DNA of 64,000 nucleotides from Cladosporium sp. IMV 00045 (lineage: Eukaryota > Ascomycota > Dothideomycetes > Cladosporiales > Cladosporiaceae): NCBI GenBank assembly GCA_001931905.2, contig MSJI02000920.1, positions 1-64,000 on the forward strand. The letters run 5' to 3'. Both the position numbers and the translations under genes were made by a program. Position 1 is the first letter of the stretch, and each line of letters begins with the position of its first letter. Below are positions 52,375-64,000 of this stretch, one piece after another. The notes under the pieces are model-generated. The model was not told where the DNA came from. It saw nothing but the letters and a program-made list of their open reading frames with translations, and ran no database searches.

Positions 52375-55300
52375 TTAATCCTCCTGGCTGGACTTCAACA
52401 CCTTCTGACACTCCTCGATATCCATGATGGTGTCGTTGAAGGTCTCTTTGACTGCTTCAATGACGATGTTGCGATTCCACTCTCCTCTCGTCTTGAAGAT
52501 GGCTTCCATGATACTGGCGTTGACTTGCTCAAGCTGCTCGACGGTCAAGCCTGAACTGCGCTTCACGAGTTCGGTGTGGAGCACCTGGCACAGTATCGGA
52601 TCGAGATGGTACGGCGGATCTGCCGGCGAATCTGTCGGCGCATTGGTGTTGAGCAGATTGTGGATAGAGGCGCGGTGAGGAGGCGGACCCATGAGCTGAG
52701 GCGACGCTTGTTCTTGCGATAGCTGGGAAGTGGGCTGAGTACTGTCGAGCTGACTTCCGCCGCTAGGAACCAGGGTCGAGAAATTGGGGTGGTTTTCGCT
52801 AGGACGCACGCCGTGAGGTGGCTGAGTGTTGTGCGACTGCAGTCCACTGCTCCTGTTGCTGCGATCGCTAGTCTTCTGTCCAGAGGTAGTGGTTGAAGCG
52901 CTGTTCTCGTACTCGTTCAGCTGCGAGCCCCAGGCAAGCTGAGTGTGTGCGCTCCTCTGTGTATGCTGCCCTTGGGTGTTTTGCTGCTGACTGGAGGCCT
53001 GGCTGAATGCATTAGGACTGACATCGTACATTTCGGAGTCGTCTTGCGGCCTCGGCGGTGGCATGGAGCTATTGGTGTTGTTCGACGTGCCGTTGGTGTT
53101 GCTCCAGTTGTTAGAGACAGGACTTGGGGCTGGCAGCCTGCTAGGCGTGACAGGTGGTAGGTGGCTGACTCCAGGGACTGGTTGACCAAGCACGATAGGT
53201 CCAGAGGCTTCGGTGGTTGTATGAGATGCGTGCTGGGGTGGTACGTTGGGCACGATCGTGGGCACCTCCTCGCCCCTCTGTCTAGCCTCGGCGACTTTCT
53301 GTAGACGCTCGCGCTCGCGCTCTTGCTCACGCTCGTAGAGCCCGAAGCATTCGATCATCAAAGCCGGCTGCTGTTCTGCCAAAGCGGCCATGTCAACATC
53401 GAGATTGGCAAGGATCTCGTTCGCCTTGAGGGTACGGGTCATGTTGTCCATCGTCTTTGCATCCTTCGCAAGGCGCTTGAAGTCCGCAATGAAGTCCTTG
53501 GGTCGCTTGTAGTAGCCATTTGACAGACGCTGCTCGATGACGGTGATGTTCAGGTTGTAGTAGAAATTGCCGGTCGCTGTCTCGCGCAAACCTTGTACGC
53601 CTTTGGAGTCCTGATCAATTTCATATGGCCGGAAGAGGGCTTGCTCTTGGCGCTGCTCTTCGGTGAGGTCGCTGGAGAGGACGTTGGGATCCTGTTCGTC
53701 GTACAAGTACCGAATGAGGCTGTCGTCGATCGGCGAGTTGATGAACATCCTGTACTTCTTGAGCTGATCCATCACTGGCTGGATAAAGCTCTTCAGCTTG
53801 TTCAAAGTTTGACGGTCCTTCTTCTTCTGTGCCTTCAATTCCGCCGCGCTGAGCACCACAGGGGCAGGTGGTGGTGTCGGAGCAATCGGCAACTCGGCAA
53901 GTTTTCTGCGCTTGCGCTGCGCAGGATCTGGGAACTCCTTTGGTGATTTGTGAATCATATCGATGATCTGCTGGAAGTATTCCTGGCGCTCCGGCTCGTT
54001 CGGTCTGTCGAGATGATATTGGTTCTTGGTGGAATAGCCGAAAAGATCGCGCAGCATGGCAGCATCAGGCTTCTGGTCTGAGTTTTCAAGTTCCATGTAG
54101 CCAAGCAATAGCACAGGGTCACTCGGTGGAATGGATCGCAACAGACCGGTGAAGGTCTTGATGGTAGAATCGGGCAAGGTGTGATACCAGTTCTCGACGT
54201 CGGGGATGTAGATTATGCTCGGCTTGTGGCGCTTGACTTCTTCGAACAGCTGAATCACTGCGGCTTCGGTAGTCTGTGAGAGATGTTAGTAGGGAGCAGC
54301 GACAAGCATAGATGATGGTGTTCTTACCGAAATCCCTGACATCAGGGTACTGAGTCCCATGTTCGTCACATGAACGCCTTCCAGCTTGGCCAAAACAGCT
54401 CCGCCCAAGTAGTTCTGGCCATTTCCTTGCATGCCCTTGATCAAGAGGCGCGGTCTAAAGATGCGCGAAGCCTCGAATTGTCTCTCCATGTTGTCGCGTT
54501 CAAAGCTGTTCTCGTCGTGGCGATCATCGAACATGGCCTCTTCGAGCGCGCTGGCCTTTCTCTTCCGAGGAATCGCCTTGTCGATCGCTGCAGTGATATC
54601 TTGAAGTGGTTTGCGCAGCAGAGGCTCGACGCTCTTCTTCAGTGCTTTGGCACCTGAGGCTGCCGATCGCTCGCTGGACGGAATAATCTTGTTGACAGAA
54701 ATCATGAAGTCCTTGGGCAGAACCTTAATCTGCGAAGGATCCAGTGTGAGTTTCTTGTCGCTCGAGTAGATTTGCGGGAATGTGCCTTGCACGGCGTTGA
54801 GAGCAGCCTCGGTACAGAGAGCGCGAAGATCTGCACCACCGTAGCCCTTGGTAAGCTCTGCAAGTTTGTCCTTGAAGTCCGGAGTAAGGCCTGGGTACTC
54901 TTTGGTATTGATCTCAATGATCTCGCGTCTGGCTGGTTGATCGGGTAGTGGGAAGTAGAACTCTCTGTCAAAGCGACCGGGGCGTCTGAGTGCTGGATCG
55001 ACTGAATCTGGTCTGTTCGTGGCGCCGATGACAATGACCTGGCCTCTGCCATCCATGCCGTCCATGAGAGCCAGAAGCGTGGACACAATAGATGCGTGAA
55101 TCTGCTCTTGCTTGCTCGATCTGACTGGAGCAAGGCCATCAATCTCGTCGAAGAAGATGATGCTAGGCTGGTTCTTTCTGGCTTCCTCGAATAGTACACG
55201 AAGCTGCTTTTCGGCTTCACCGACGTATTTGCTCAGAGCATCTGCACCCTTGCGCATGTAGAAGGCGACGGGTTTGCCGTTGATCTGGCGAAGGACTGAC

Positions 55301-57318
55301 GCGACGGCGCGTGCAAGCATTGTTTTACCAGTGCCGGGGGGACCGTGGAAGAGGACGCCGCGGGGTGGTGTGATGTGGAGACGCTGGTAGACGTCGGGAT
55401 AGAGGATAGGTAGGAGGATCATCTCCTTCAGCTGGGCAATGTGGCCATCCAGGCCACCAACACTCTCAAACGTGATATTCGTATCGACACCCAATGGATC
55501 AGCGTCGGCGAGGGCAGACTTGTCCTTGACTCTACCAAGGTCAGGAGGCCCACCGCCTGGGCCTGTGAGAGCGCCTTGTGCTTGCATCGGTTTGATCGGG
55601 GTCGCGCCCGTCATTCCACCGTGGCCTTGCGCGCCACCTTCATCGTCGCTGCTGTCTGAGTCGGCACCACCAGCGAGCTGCTGCTTGTTGGGTCCACCAA
55701 GTACGGGCTGAGGTCCAGCAAAGCCTCCAAACGGCCCTGAAGTTGAGAACAGGCTTCTGTATCCGCCTTCTCTGTCGGTTCTTGCTCTCTTGGGTCTGGG
55801 TGCAGTGGTAGTTGGCTGCTGCGATCCCAGGGGTTGATAATCCACGGGTTCGTCTTGGTAATCAGTGTTATTGATTTCCGCCAACGTCTTCATTCGATAG
55901 TCAACCTTCTCCTTTCTAGCACGGAGCTGTTTCTTGCTCTCGTATGTGATGTCTGAGGCTTTGTTGCGCCTGCTTTCGCGCTTTTTGCGCCTGCTGTCGT
56001 CTTCCAGATCTGCCGCTTCATCTGCGATCTCGTCGGAATCCAGTTCTGATACTGATGATTGACGTCTTGATTGGCGTCTTGATTTGCTGCCAGCCTTGCT
56101 CTTATTGCGAGCTGAGCGCCTGGTGCCTTGTCCACCGCTTTGGCTGCTGCTGGGTCGGGGTGCCTGAACTGAGTCATCGCCACTAGAGATGGCTACATCG
56201 GCGTCGTCCTCTGCGTCGGGGTCTGGTTCGAAGTCACTGCCGACATCGGCCAGTGATTTGCGTGCACTCTTCAAGCCGCGTCGGGGTCTGGTGCTGGTAG
56301 CTGTCGGACTGGAAGTCTTGCGACGTGCTGCGCGCGATCTGGCGCTGGTCTTGAGAATCGGTGCGTCATCTTCGTCTTCTTGAGACTCCTCGACGACTTG
56401 TTCCATCTGGATCTGGTCTTCTCCCTCGTGTGCTTCGGCAGATGTGTAGCCGGCCGGTTGTGTCGTTCCTTGGTCTGCGGCGACTTGGAGCTGCGAGATG
56501 AGTTGCGCTTGTCCGTCTGGGTGTGTGATCTCCTGCGAGTACTCTTGCGACTCTTCCATGATTGCGCTTGGCATCTTAGGCAGGCCTTTAGTGCCTCTGG
56601 TCGGGCGCTGGCCGGCGAGGGGGGCGGGCTCAGGGGTCGCGGTGCCGCGACGTGAGCGGGTTCCAGTCATGGGGAGAGATTGTAGAGGGGCGTCGTCGGA
56701 GTGTGAGATGCGGCTGCTTCTGCGGGTGCCGAGTCCGCTAGGCACAGTCGGGGTGCTTCCGCGCTTGCCGACGCTGATGCTACCAGTGCGCGATCTGGTT
56801 GCGCGGCGACCCGTATCTGTGTTGTCTTCGACCCAACTGGCCGGCATCTTGAGTTTAACGACGCGGGTGGAGGTCGTGGGCTTCTTAGAGCCCCTCTCAC
56901 CACGCGACGCGGAGGAAGAGTCGCTACCCTCTTCCTCGATATCCTCCTCGCTCGGTTCTTCGTAATGAACCGGCTTCTTCGCAGCGCTTCTGACGCTTCT
57001 CCCCGTCCTGGGGTTGCGCTCGACAGACGCCTCCTCGGCGTCGTCTCCCGCGAAGCTGTCTTCCTCGTCGCTCTCTTCCTCGCTGTCCTCCTCGATGTCG
57101 TCTTCGGAGTCGCCGTAGCGCTCCTTCTTTGCGCGCTTCTTCGGCGGGCGAGATGCCGCGCCTTTCTTGCGCGACTTGGTGCTTTTCGCTCTTGACGAGC
57201 GCTTGGTGGTGGTGGTGGCGGGAGGAGATGACTCCTCGACCCCGTAATCGAGGTCTTCGGAGTCTGAGCGGTTGGGATCGAAGTCCTCTAGTTTTCGCTT
57301 CCAGTTCGGTTTGGACAT
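52375..57318 (-). CDS. YTA7: Yta7/ATAD2-type AAA-ATPase with bromodomain
   Basis: Two exons (54328-57318 and 52375-54273; intron 54 nt, branch TACTAAC) encode 1629 aa. The first about 550 residues are disordered, with acidic runs (SEDDIEEDSEEESDEED) and many Lys/Arg/Ser blocks, as in yeast Yta7. The first AAA domain has Walker A GPPGTGKT at 659-666, Walker B IIFFDEIDGL near 720, then ATNRPDSVDPALRRPGRFDRE. The second AAA domain lacks these motifs and spans the intron. A bromodomain-like region follows at roughly 1160-1310 (FINSPIDDSLIRYLYDE; GYYKRPKDFIADFKRLAKDAK). The remaining tail is Ser/Pro/Gln-rich, then helical. Yta7/ATAD2 proteins are nuclear hexamers that remodel histone H3-H4 on chromatin, a link of interest given the H4 variant in this window. 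Confidence 0.93.
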
Positions 57319-57903
57319 CCCGTCCGGAGAGCGCGTGTTGCGGTGGTGGTGGTGGTGGTGGTGGTGATTTCAAGGCCTCACGACAGCCGCGTGGTGGTGT
57401 GTATGTATTCGATGCGTCAAAAGTCGTTCGCGATCGTGGTGGGTCGGTGTTGTTGTGGTCGGGCTTCGAGCGTCGCGATAACTTGATATTGCCAAGCCAC
57501 TAGCCCAACGCTAGCGCGAGAACGCAGCGCTCGCGAATTCAACAGCCATCAGCAGCACAATAACAACAGTTCTACAATAGATGCAAAATAATACATTTTC
57601 GTTACAAAGTTGATCATATGGTTAAGTGCACATATACGCGACCAGTTTGCACAGGTTTTCATCCCTCGCCGACCACTTCAAAGATCATTTTCGAAGGCCT
57701 TTCAATATGACTATATCTACATCTCCATCAAATACAAAGATCCCCGTCCCTTCTCCCCACATGCCACATGTCAAGAGTTAAGCTTAAATAAACCTCACCT
57801 GCTCGTCGTTCTGGTACCTGGTAGGGCTGAACCGACCGGGAAAGCCGGCACGTGATGCCCGCTTTGAACGGTCTCTCTGGAACACGCACGCGAAAATGAG
57901 GTA
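57319..57903. promoter_or_regulatory. Upstream region of the Yta7 gene
   Basis: The 5' flank starts with a GGT microsatellite 24 bp before the start codon. Further right it merges into the 88-bp tandem array. Confidence 0.4.
57342..57366. repeat. (GGT)8 trinucleotide repeat
   Basis: Eight perfect GGT triplets (ACC on the coding strand) lie in the presumed 5' UTR of the Yta7 gene. Confidence 0.9.
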
Positions 57904-59110
57904 TAGAGCTGATGGTACGAGCATCAGTGTTAGGGAGAGAGATGCATTCGGAATCGTCTCCCTCAGTGGTCCTAAATCCATTTGGATAGGCGAGAGTGGC
58001 TAGTACCATCACAAATGTCTCAGAGAAAGCGGCTTTGGCAAGGCAGCCCAGACTATGTCTCTCAAAGATTCTGAGCCCATTTGGAGGTACTGAAGCCGAT
58101 GATATGAGCATGAACACCTTGAAGAAAGCCTACCTTGCAGAGTGTTCAAAATGATCACTCTCAGTGATCCTGTGTCCATTTCAACAGACTGAAATCGCTG
58201 GTACGAGCACGAATGCCTCGGGGAAAGTCTCACTCAGAAGCCATTTCAAACCAGCGCTCGCTAGAATAACATGCCTTCGGGGACTCAGAAGCCACTGATA
58301 CCAGCACCGATGCGTCGGAGATGCCCTCTTTTCAAACTAAACGCTCTCGATGACTCTGCGTTTATTTTGACGCCACTGAAGCCGCTGATATTAGCACGAA
58401 TGCCTCAGAGATGCTCTCATTTCGAGCTAGCTTTCTCACTGGTCACAGATCCATCTGGATATCGGAGAGCGGCTTATACTAGCGCGAATGCATTGGAGAT
58501 ACTGTCTTTTCAAAACAACTCTCTCCAGGATAGTAGGTCTGTTGCGGGACACTGAAGCCGCTTACACCAGCACGAAGGCTACAGAGATACTCTCATCTTA
58601 ATCCGGCTCTCTCATTGGCTATAGGTTCATCTGGATATTCGGGAACGGCTTATACTAGCATGAATGCATTGGAGATACTGTTTCCTTCAAACAGCCCTCT
58701 CAAGGGTGATAGGTCTGTTGCATGGCACTAAAGTCGGTTATACCAGCACAGCACGTGTCCGAGAAACTCTCCTGAAGCAGTATTGCCCTCAGTGGAACGG
58801 TGGCGATTTGGGTATACGAAAGCCGCTGATACCTCCACGAATGTCACATCGCTAGTCTGTCCTCGAGACAGCCCTCTCAAAAGCACCACATCGACCCAGC
58901 AGCGCGGGAGGTGATGACACCAACACGCGCGTCACAGAGACACTCTATTCTCGAAACCGTTCTCCCAAAGAACTCACACCCATCCAGAAGCCCAAGAGGC
59001 AACGGTACCAGCACAAATGCCACGGAGAAGTATTCTCCTCTAACTCGGCTCTTTCAAGGGAATAAAAGCAAGCGCTGGAACTACGAGAGGTGAGGAGACT
59101 ACCACAAAGA
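57904..59110. repeat. Degenerate tandem array of about 14 units, 87-99 bp each
   Basis: The anchor gctgata-cc-agcac-aatgc, with variations, recurs near 57908, 57997, 58098, 58196, 58292, 58383, 58470, 58558, 58646, 58734, 58822, 58911, 59001 and 59088. Spacings are 89-101, then a steady 87-90 bp. Each unit continues with a cggagatactctc-like block, then ctctctca-tgg, then catctggat. Units near 58383/58558 and 58470/58646 match each other best, suggesting a 176-bp two-unit order. The 88-bp period is not a multiple of three and frames are short, so the array is not obviously coding. Confidence 0.85.
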
Positions 59111-59973
59111 CCGCGGAGAGACCCCTCCCTGGCTCAATCCATCCAGCAAAACCTCGACGGCTCAAAAGGACAAGGGATAACCGTAGCACGGCGTGGAAGA
59201 CGATGCTGTTGCGATAGGTGGGTAGTTGGCTGGCTGGCTAGTTCTTTCTCTGGCATATGCACGGTTTCATATCATGGGAGAGGAGGGTAAACGCAGCGTC
59301 TGTATCTTCGTTGCTGTATTCAAAAGTAAGAGTTCCAAGCAGAAATTTGATGTTCCTCTCCGATCTTCCGTGGGGTCCTTGAGGCGGGCTATGATGGCAG
59401 TACCTCCTACACGCTCTTTTGCAATTCGGCAAGACAGTTTGATGATATGGCGCGTGCTGCGGGTGCAATTCTTGATATGTTCTTATGGGTCTGTTGAGAA
59501 GGGATGAGAGGGGCGATGCCCAAGAAATGCATGCAATGGCACGGGTGATGTCGAGCATTGAGAATGAATGAATGGGCAAATGGGAAAATGATGATGAGTA
59601 GTAGAAAAAACACATTCCCAAAAACCAGCCCTAGATTTTGGTGATACACATATCATACACCCCTCTTTTCCAAAAGGCCTGAGCCCATGCATGTATGCCA
59701 AGTCTTGAAGAAGAAGCAGAATGAAGAAGAAAAGAAAAGCAGAAACGCCCTTTTATCGCTATGCTAACATCAAAAACCAAAAAAAGACTCCTCCACCCAA
59801 ACTCTGCCCTGGTTAAGATACAAAGCTAATAGCTGCTTTTTGCCCCCTGTTTTGCTGCCACTGCTGCTGCTGCTGCCATCCGCTCCCTGCCATCTCAACC
59901 ACACAAACAACGAAGAAGAAGACAAACAAACCTGAAGAGAAGAAAAAACATACATACCATCATTGACAAAAGT
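59111..59973. other. Flank of the tandem array and 3' region of the carrier gene
   Basis: No gene seen. The part at 59690-59973 is A/C-rich and likely the long 3' UTR of the aspartate/glutamate carrier. Confidence 0.5.
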
Positions 59974-62204
59974 CTACTCCTTAGACTGCTGGCTCTTCAG
60001 CCCGGGAACCCAGCTCTTCACACCATCCTTAGGCGCAGGCGGGCGGCCGAATCCCAGATCCAAGTCGAGAATAATCTTCAGCGCGTTCCTGCTCCTGAGG
60101 TACGGAAGCGGGGCCTTCGCCTCTTGCAAACCAGTGATGGGCTCAACAGTGCCGCGGGGGCCGAGCTCCTTCTCCGCCGTCTGCTCGCCCGGCAGCGGCA
60201 GCAGGCCCTGCAGAACCTCGTAGCCGGCGAGCGTGAAACCGAACTGGGGCGAGGAGCGCAGAACGCGCGCGGGGCCGCCCTTGAAGAACGCCTTGAAGCC
60301 TTCCTCCTTGAAGACGGTCTTGGCGCAGTGGCGCAGAGATGTGTATTGCGTGTCGCCCTTGCGGCTCTCGACTTGCAGGCGCGTCTTGATGACGTCGAAG
60401 GGCGTGGTCAGGTACGCGGCGGGCATGCCGGCGATGGCGCCGGCGGTCAGGAGCTGGGCGATGCCGAGCTTCTTCGAGGGCGATTCGCCGAAGAAGTCCT
60501 TCTTCAGGTGGCTGTAGAAGGGGAAGTAGATGGCTGAGAAGGGCACGTCGCGGGCCAGGCAGGCGGAGGCGCCCTTGTAGAGACCCATGACACCGAGGTT
60601 GCGCACGATCCAGAGGGCGGAGCGCTTGGTGACCTGCTCGCCCTCGCGGGCTGCGGCCTTCATGGCCTCGCCCTGGACTTGCAGACGGATCTTGACAATT
60701 TCGAGAGGGTTGGTGAAGACGACTTGGCAACCACCGGCGGCACCACCAGCCATGATCTCAGCCCAGAGCGGGATGTTGCCAGACTGCTTGTCGGTGAAGG
60801 TGCCTCGGACAACGTCGTTGACTGTGAGCTTGATGGCCTTCTCAGGGGCGACACCTACCAGCTGAGGAAGGACACCAGAGTAAAGGCCACGGAAGCCCTC
60901 GTTACGGATGACCTTCTGGAAGCAGTCGATACTGTTCTTGTAGAGCTGCTGACCGACCACGGCGCCACGCTGGTTCTGCATGCGAGTCTTGACAAGGTCA
61001 ATGGGGTAAACCATGAAGGCACCGAAGGCACCAGCGATAGATCCTAGAGCGAAGTGGTGGACAGAGACGAGGAGGGACTGGAGGAAGGTTTGCGAAGCAG
61101 CCACAGCCTTCTGGGAGACGTCGGAGACAACCTGATCAGGACGGCTGCTGAGGCCAGCAGCAACGGCGTGCCAGCTAGCGTCAAGCACTCTGGCGAAGTC
61201 GGTGATGCTAAGGCGTCCGGAGGGCTGATCAAGGGATGCGAAGTGGAAGAGGATGTCGACCTCCATGGGTGTGAAGAGGGTGAAGCGAGTGATGCGAGCG
61301 GCCTCGTTCAGGAAATCGGTGCGGGTGATCCTGCCATCGCTGGACTTGGCGAGAGCGTTCTTAATGACCAACTCGACCAGATCCATCTCCCGGATGACAT
61401 TTTGGAAAGCACGGACGTTAGCGTAACTAATCTTGCTGCCTGGGCTGATGTTGCAAAGCGTGGGCAAGTTTGCCAGAAGGTGGTCGGAGAGCTTGTGCGA
61501 CGCAGTCTCCTTGATGATGCGGCTGAAGTCCTCGGGCTCAATGTATCCATCTCCGTCCTTGTCGAAGTAGAGGAACGCCTGGCGCACGCGCTCACCCTGC
61601 AGGGCGCGCAGCATCTGCGCGAACTGCGGGTAGGTCATCGAGTGCCTGTTCTTCCTGCCACCGAGGTAGAGCGATGCCCAATCGCTGTCCCAGTTGAAGG
61701 GGATTGTGTCATGTTGGCGATGGCGCGCGTACTGCTCTTTGAAGCTGTCGAAGTCGACGAGGCCAGTGTCAGGATCGCTGAAGAGGCGGAAGGCGACGTA
61801 GTACTCGGAGTCGGCCTTTGCGAGGAGGTTGTTGAAGACGGACCAGTCGTGAATATCGATGCGATCTTTCTTGCGACGGTCGGCGATGGTGAAGAGGATG
61901 GCGTATTGCTCGCGCTTGATTTTGTGCTGTGCTGCGGTCAATGAAAAGTAACGGCGGCGCAACCTTGCGACTGATGCGCGGCTGGCGGCAAAGAGCAATT
62001 GACTCAATGGCACATTGGACTTACGTAGTCTTCGCCCTCTGGCGCAATGGCATCAACAAACTCGGTCTCGGTCATGTAGTAATCGCCAGACTCGTCATCT
62101 TTCTTCGCGTGTTGCAGGAAGTTGTTCCTGGTCTGGGCCGACAGTTGCGGCTCGACTTCTGTGCCCAGCACCTTCTCTTTGATAGACTCCGTGACGGTAG
62201 CCAT
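59974..62204 (-). CDS. AGC1: Calcium-binding mitochondrial aspartate/glutamate carrier
   Basis: Two exons (62025-62204 and 59974-61926; intron 98 nt) encode 710 aa. The N-terminal half is an EF-hand regulatory region; the clearest loop is DKDGDGYIEPED near residue 178, with weaker ones such as DPDTGLVDFDSF. The C-terminal half (about 345-640) has three mitochondrial-carrier repeats with signatures PIDLVKTRMQNQR, PLEIVKIRLQVQG and PFDVIKTRLQVES. This matches the aralar/citrin type, which exchanges mitochondrial aspartate for cytosolic glutamate plus a proton in the malate-aspartate shuttle. The splice joins EGEDY to HKIKREQYAILF, a family-conserved stretch. The C-terminal tail is Lys/Gly-rich. 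Confidence 0.94.
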
Positions 62205-62952
62205 GACTGCGAGTCGACTGCACTGCAGTTTCGTCGGAGGAGGAGGATATGAGGAGATGGGGGATGAGAGAGGGAGGAGGGAAATGAGGTGAGAATATTA
62301 GGAGGCGGTGGTGGACGTGGGTATTGAGAGTGGTCGGGGAGGAGGAGTGGTGTGTCGGAGGGTGAGGTGTGGCTTTCGTCACGGCGCTGTCGGCCTCTGC
62401 GTGGTCGTTGCTCAGAGGGCAGACGAGCACAGTTGGCGGAGACTTGGAGAGAGAGCAGTTTGGTGCGTGCGGTGGTCGGCGGTGGAGGCGGAAAGGCCGC
62501 TAGGAGAAGAACGAGAGCGCTAGCAACCACACAACTCCACACTGCCTTCGGAGGTTTGTGGAGAAGAAACGAAGACTGAGCGGAATGGTGAGAGTACTAA
62601 TGTGTGATCGAGGTGGGATCGATGTTAAAGCTGTAAGATCAAGTAAAAAAAAATAATTAGATGCTTGCATGCATCTGCTGCATCACCCCTAGACGAGCTA
62701 ACAACAAGCTCAGCAAGAAAATTATTTGGCTATCACCCAACTACCCGGCTCCCTCCCACGCGCCTCTCACGCAGCTGGCCGGTTAAATTCAACACCTGCC
62801 TTCTCCCGGCCGATCTTCGGAGTGCTGGTAGGGCTGACTGATTGTGCGACTTTCGAGCTGCTGAGAGAAAGCTTGGTCTGGTGAGGTAGGCGTTGATTGA
62901 CGTCGGCATCAATATCATAGTACAACAATTGTTATACTCACACTCAACCATC
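62205..62952. promoter_or_regulatory. Divergent upstream region of the carrier and NAA20 genes
   Basis: 748 bp between divergent starts. The carrier side is GA-rich on the plus strand (gaggaggaggatatgagga near 62235). An A-run occurs at 62644-62653. Confidence 0.4.
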
Positions 62953-63676
62953 ATGTCTTTCGTACGGCCCATGACGTCCATGGACTTGTTGCGATTCAAT
63001 CCCTGCAACCTGGACCACCTCACAGAAACTTACAACATCGGCTTCTACCTCGAATACTTCACCAAATGGCCCTCACTATGCAAAGTCGTCGAGAGCGAGA
63101 CTGGGGAAATCGAAGCATACAGTACGTCACCTTTCTCCCAGAAAAGAAGAAACCAAAAAAAAAAACCCAATCAATACAGGCCACTCACACACAATCCCCA
63201 GTCCTCGGCAAACTCGAAGCATCACCATACCCAGCTCCAGTAGAGCCCTACGACCCCAGCCTGACCATCTACCGCAAGAAATTCTCAAACTACCTGCCCT
63301 GGCACGCCCACATCACCTGCCTGACCGTCGCCCCGGGCGCGCGGCGTCTCGGCCTCGCCACCAAGCTTTCCGAAGCGCTCGAGGTGGCGGGCGACGAGGC
63401 TGATGGCTGGTTCGTGGATTTGTTCGTGAGAGTGGAGAATGAGGCTGCCATCAAGCTTTACAAGAAGATGGGGTGAGTGGTATTGCTGTATTTTGGGGTC
63501 TTTCGTCTTGCTGATTTCTCTCTTCTAGTTACTCTGTCTACCGACGAATCATCGACTACTACGCCGACGGTGCGGATGCTTTCGACATGCGGAAACCTCT
63601 CAAGCGAGACACGCAGCGGAAGACGGTTCGTCCTAATGGCGAGAACATCAGAGTCGACCCGGCAGAAGTGTGGTGA
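62953..63676 (+). CDS. NAA20: N-terminal acetyltransferase B catalytic subunit
   Basis: Three exons (62953-63121, 63202-63472, 63529-63676; introns 80 and 56 nt) encode 195 aa. The N-terminus MSFVRPMTSMDLLRFNPCNLD and YNIGFYLEYFTKWP are diagnostic of the Naa20/Nat3 GNAT family. The acetyl-CoA loop is RRLGLATKL (R-x-x-G-x-A form), preceded by HITCLTVAPGA. The C-terminal part reads FVRVENEAAIKLYKKMG-YSVYRRIIDYYADG across the last splice. The enzyme acetylates N-termini of Met-Asp/Glu/Asn/Gln proteins, together with the Naa25 auxiliary subunit on the ribosome. It is slightly longer than the yeast protein; the extra loop is near EASPYPAPVEPYDPSL. Confidence 0.95.
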
Positions 63677-64000
63677 AGCAAGCCTATGCTGAGACCACGC
63701 AGACAATCTGCTGGGTTGGCTGTAAGCAAGAGAAAGGGCAGTATTGCCGGGACTGTGCCGGCAATTCTCGACCTGATTTGATGGCAATGTGAGGCCAGCA
63801 TGCCTCCGTGAAGGTAAAGTCGAGACTCCTTAAGGCGGAAGTGATAGCAAGCGGCAAGCCAAGAGCCAAAGAAAAAAAACCCCACCTACGCCGGCCGCAC
63901 TCCTCAGCTGATGGATCACATATCCTGCATCTATCCTCCACAGTCCTCGAGAAGCTCGCCAAAAATGATATATGACCTTATCTACTTACGCGCGCAAACC
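63677..64000. other. Right edge, no gene seen
   Basis: 3' flank of NAA20; no supported coding frame up to the window edge. Confidence 0.5.

Noticed and set aside
58271..58555. A short frame within the 88-bp array
   Set aside because: Units shift frame with each repeat; no coding constraint is visible.
57904..59110. CRISPR-like reading of the tandem array
   Set aside because: Eukaryotic context; units are diverged along their whole length with no identical short repeats separated by unique spacers.
61054..61944. A 296-codon plus-strand frame
   Set aside because: Antisense to the EF-hand region of the aspartate/glutamate carrier.

Overview
This window comes from a filamentous ascomycete, most likely a dothideomycete (the class is inferred from gene content, not proven). 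The evidence is roughly 27 intron-poor nuclear genes with short introns (mostly 50-110 nt) that have GTAAGT/GTGAGT-like donors and CTAAC/CTGAC-like branch sites, tRNAs with introns, and fungal-specific families (HET-C, BLI-3, PTH11-like receptor, PL3 pectate lyase, GH17 wall enzyme). Genes alternate freely between strands, with no operons and no secondary-metabolite cluster.

Layout. 1-1.4 kb: the truncated 5' end of a pogo/Fot1-like DNA transposon running off the left edge, then an intron-containing tRNA-Val. 1.9-6.99 kb: phosphatidylserine synthase and APC2 (divergent), then protein-isoaspartate methyltransferase. 8.1-9.4 kb: secreted GH17 glucanase. 9.4-12.6 kb: a 3.2-kb stretch with no convincing gene. 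12.6-17 kb: BLI-3-like flavin protein, tRNA-Ile(UAU) and threonine synthase. 17.6-25 kb: HET-C protein, a divergent histone H4 variant, a DUF4188 protein and a PQ-loop membrane protein. 25-27.3 kb: TYW1. 27.9-32 kb: three membrane proteins, including a Ser/Thr-rich surface protein and a PTH11-like receptor. 33-42 kb: a coiled-coil protein, a Ser/Pro-rich protein, a FAD monooxygenase, tRNA-Thr and an acidic conserved protein. 40.7-45.5 kb: a very long protein ending in a methyltransferase domain. 47.9-51 kb: a weak Cys-containing ORF, a SelW/Rdx-like protein and a PL3 pectate lyase. 52-57.3 kb: Yta7/ATAD2-type chromatin AAA-ATPase. 60-63.7 kb: Ca-regulated aspartate/glutamate carrier and the NatB catalytic subunit.

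Most genes are housekeeping: lipid synthesis (PSS), cell cycle (APC2), amino-acid synthesis (THR4), tRNA modification (TYW1), protein N-acetylation (NAA20) and the malate-aspartate shuttle (AGC). PL3 and GH17 act on plant or fungal walls. HET-C belongs to a family known for non-self recognition.

The least expected content is: (1) a three-exon histone H4 variant with a 34-residue N-terminal extension that repeats the GLGLGK tail motif, altered H2B-interface residues and a C-terminal tail; (2) a roughly 1.2-kb degenerate tandem array of about 14 units of 87-99 bp with a hint of a 176-bp dimer order, between Yta7 and the aspartate/glutamate carrier; and (3) a three-copy, roughly 93-bp dispersed-tandem repeat directly after the Yta7 stop codon. 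All gene models were spliced by eye and checked for frame; no database search was run.
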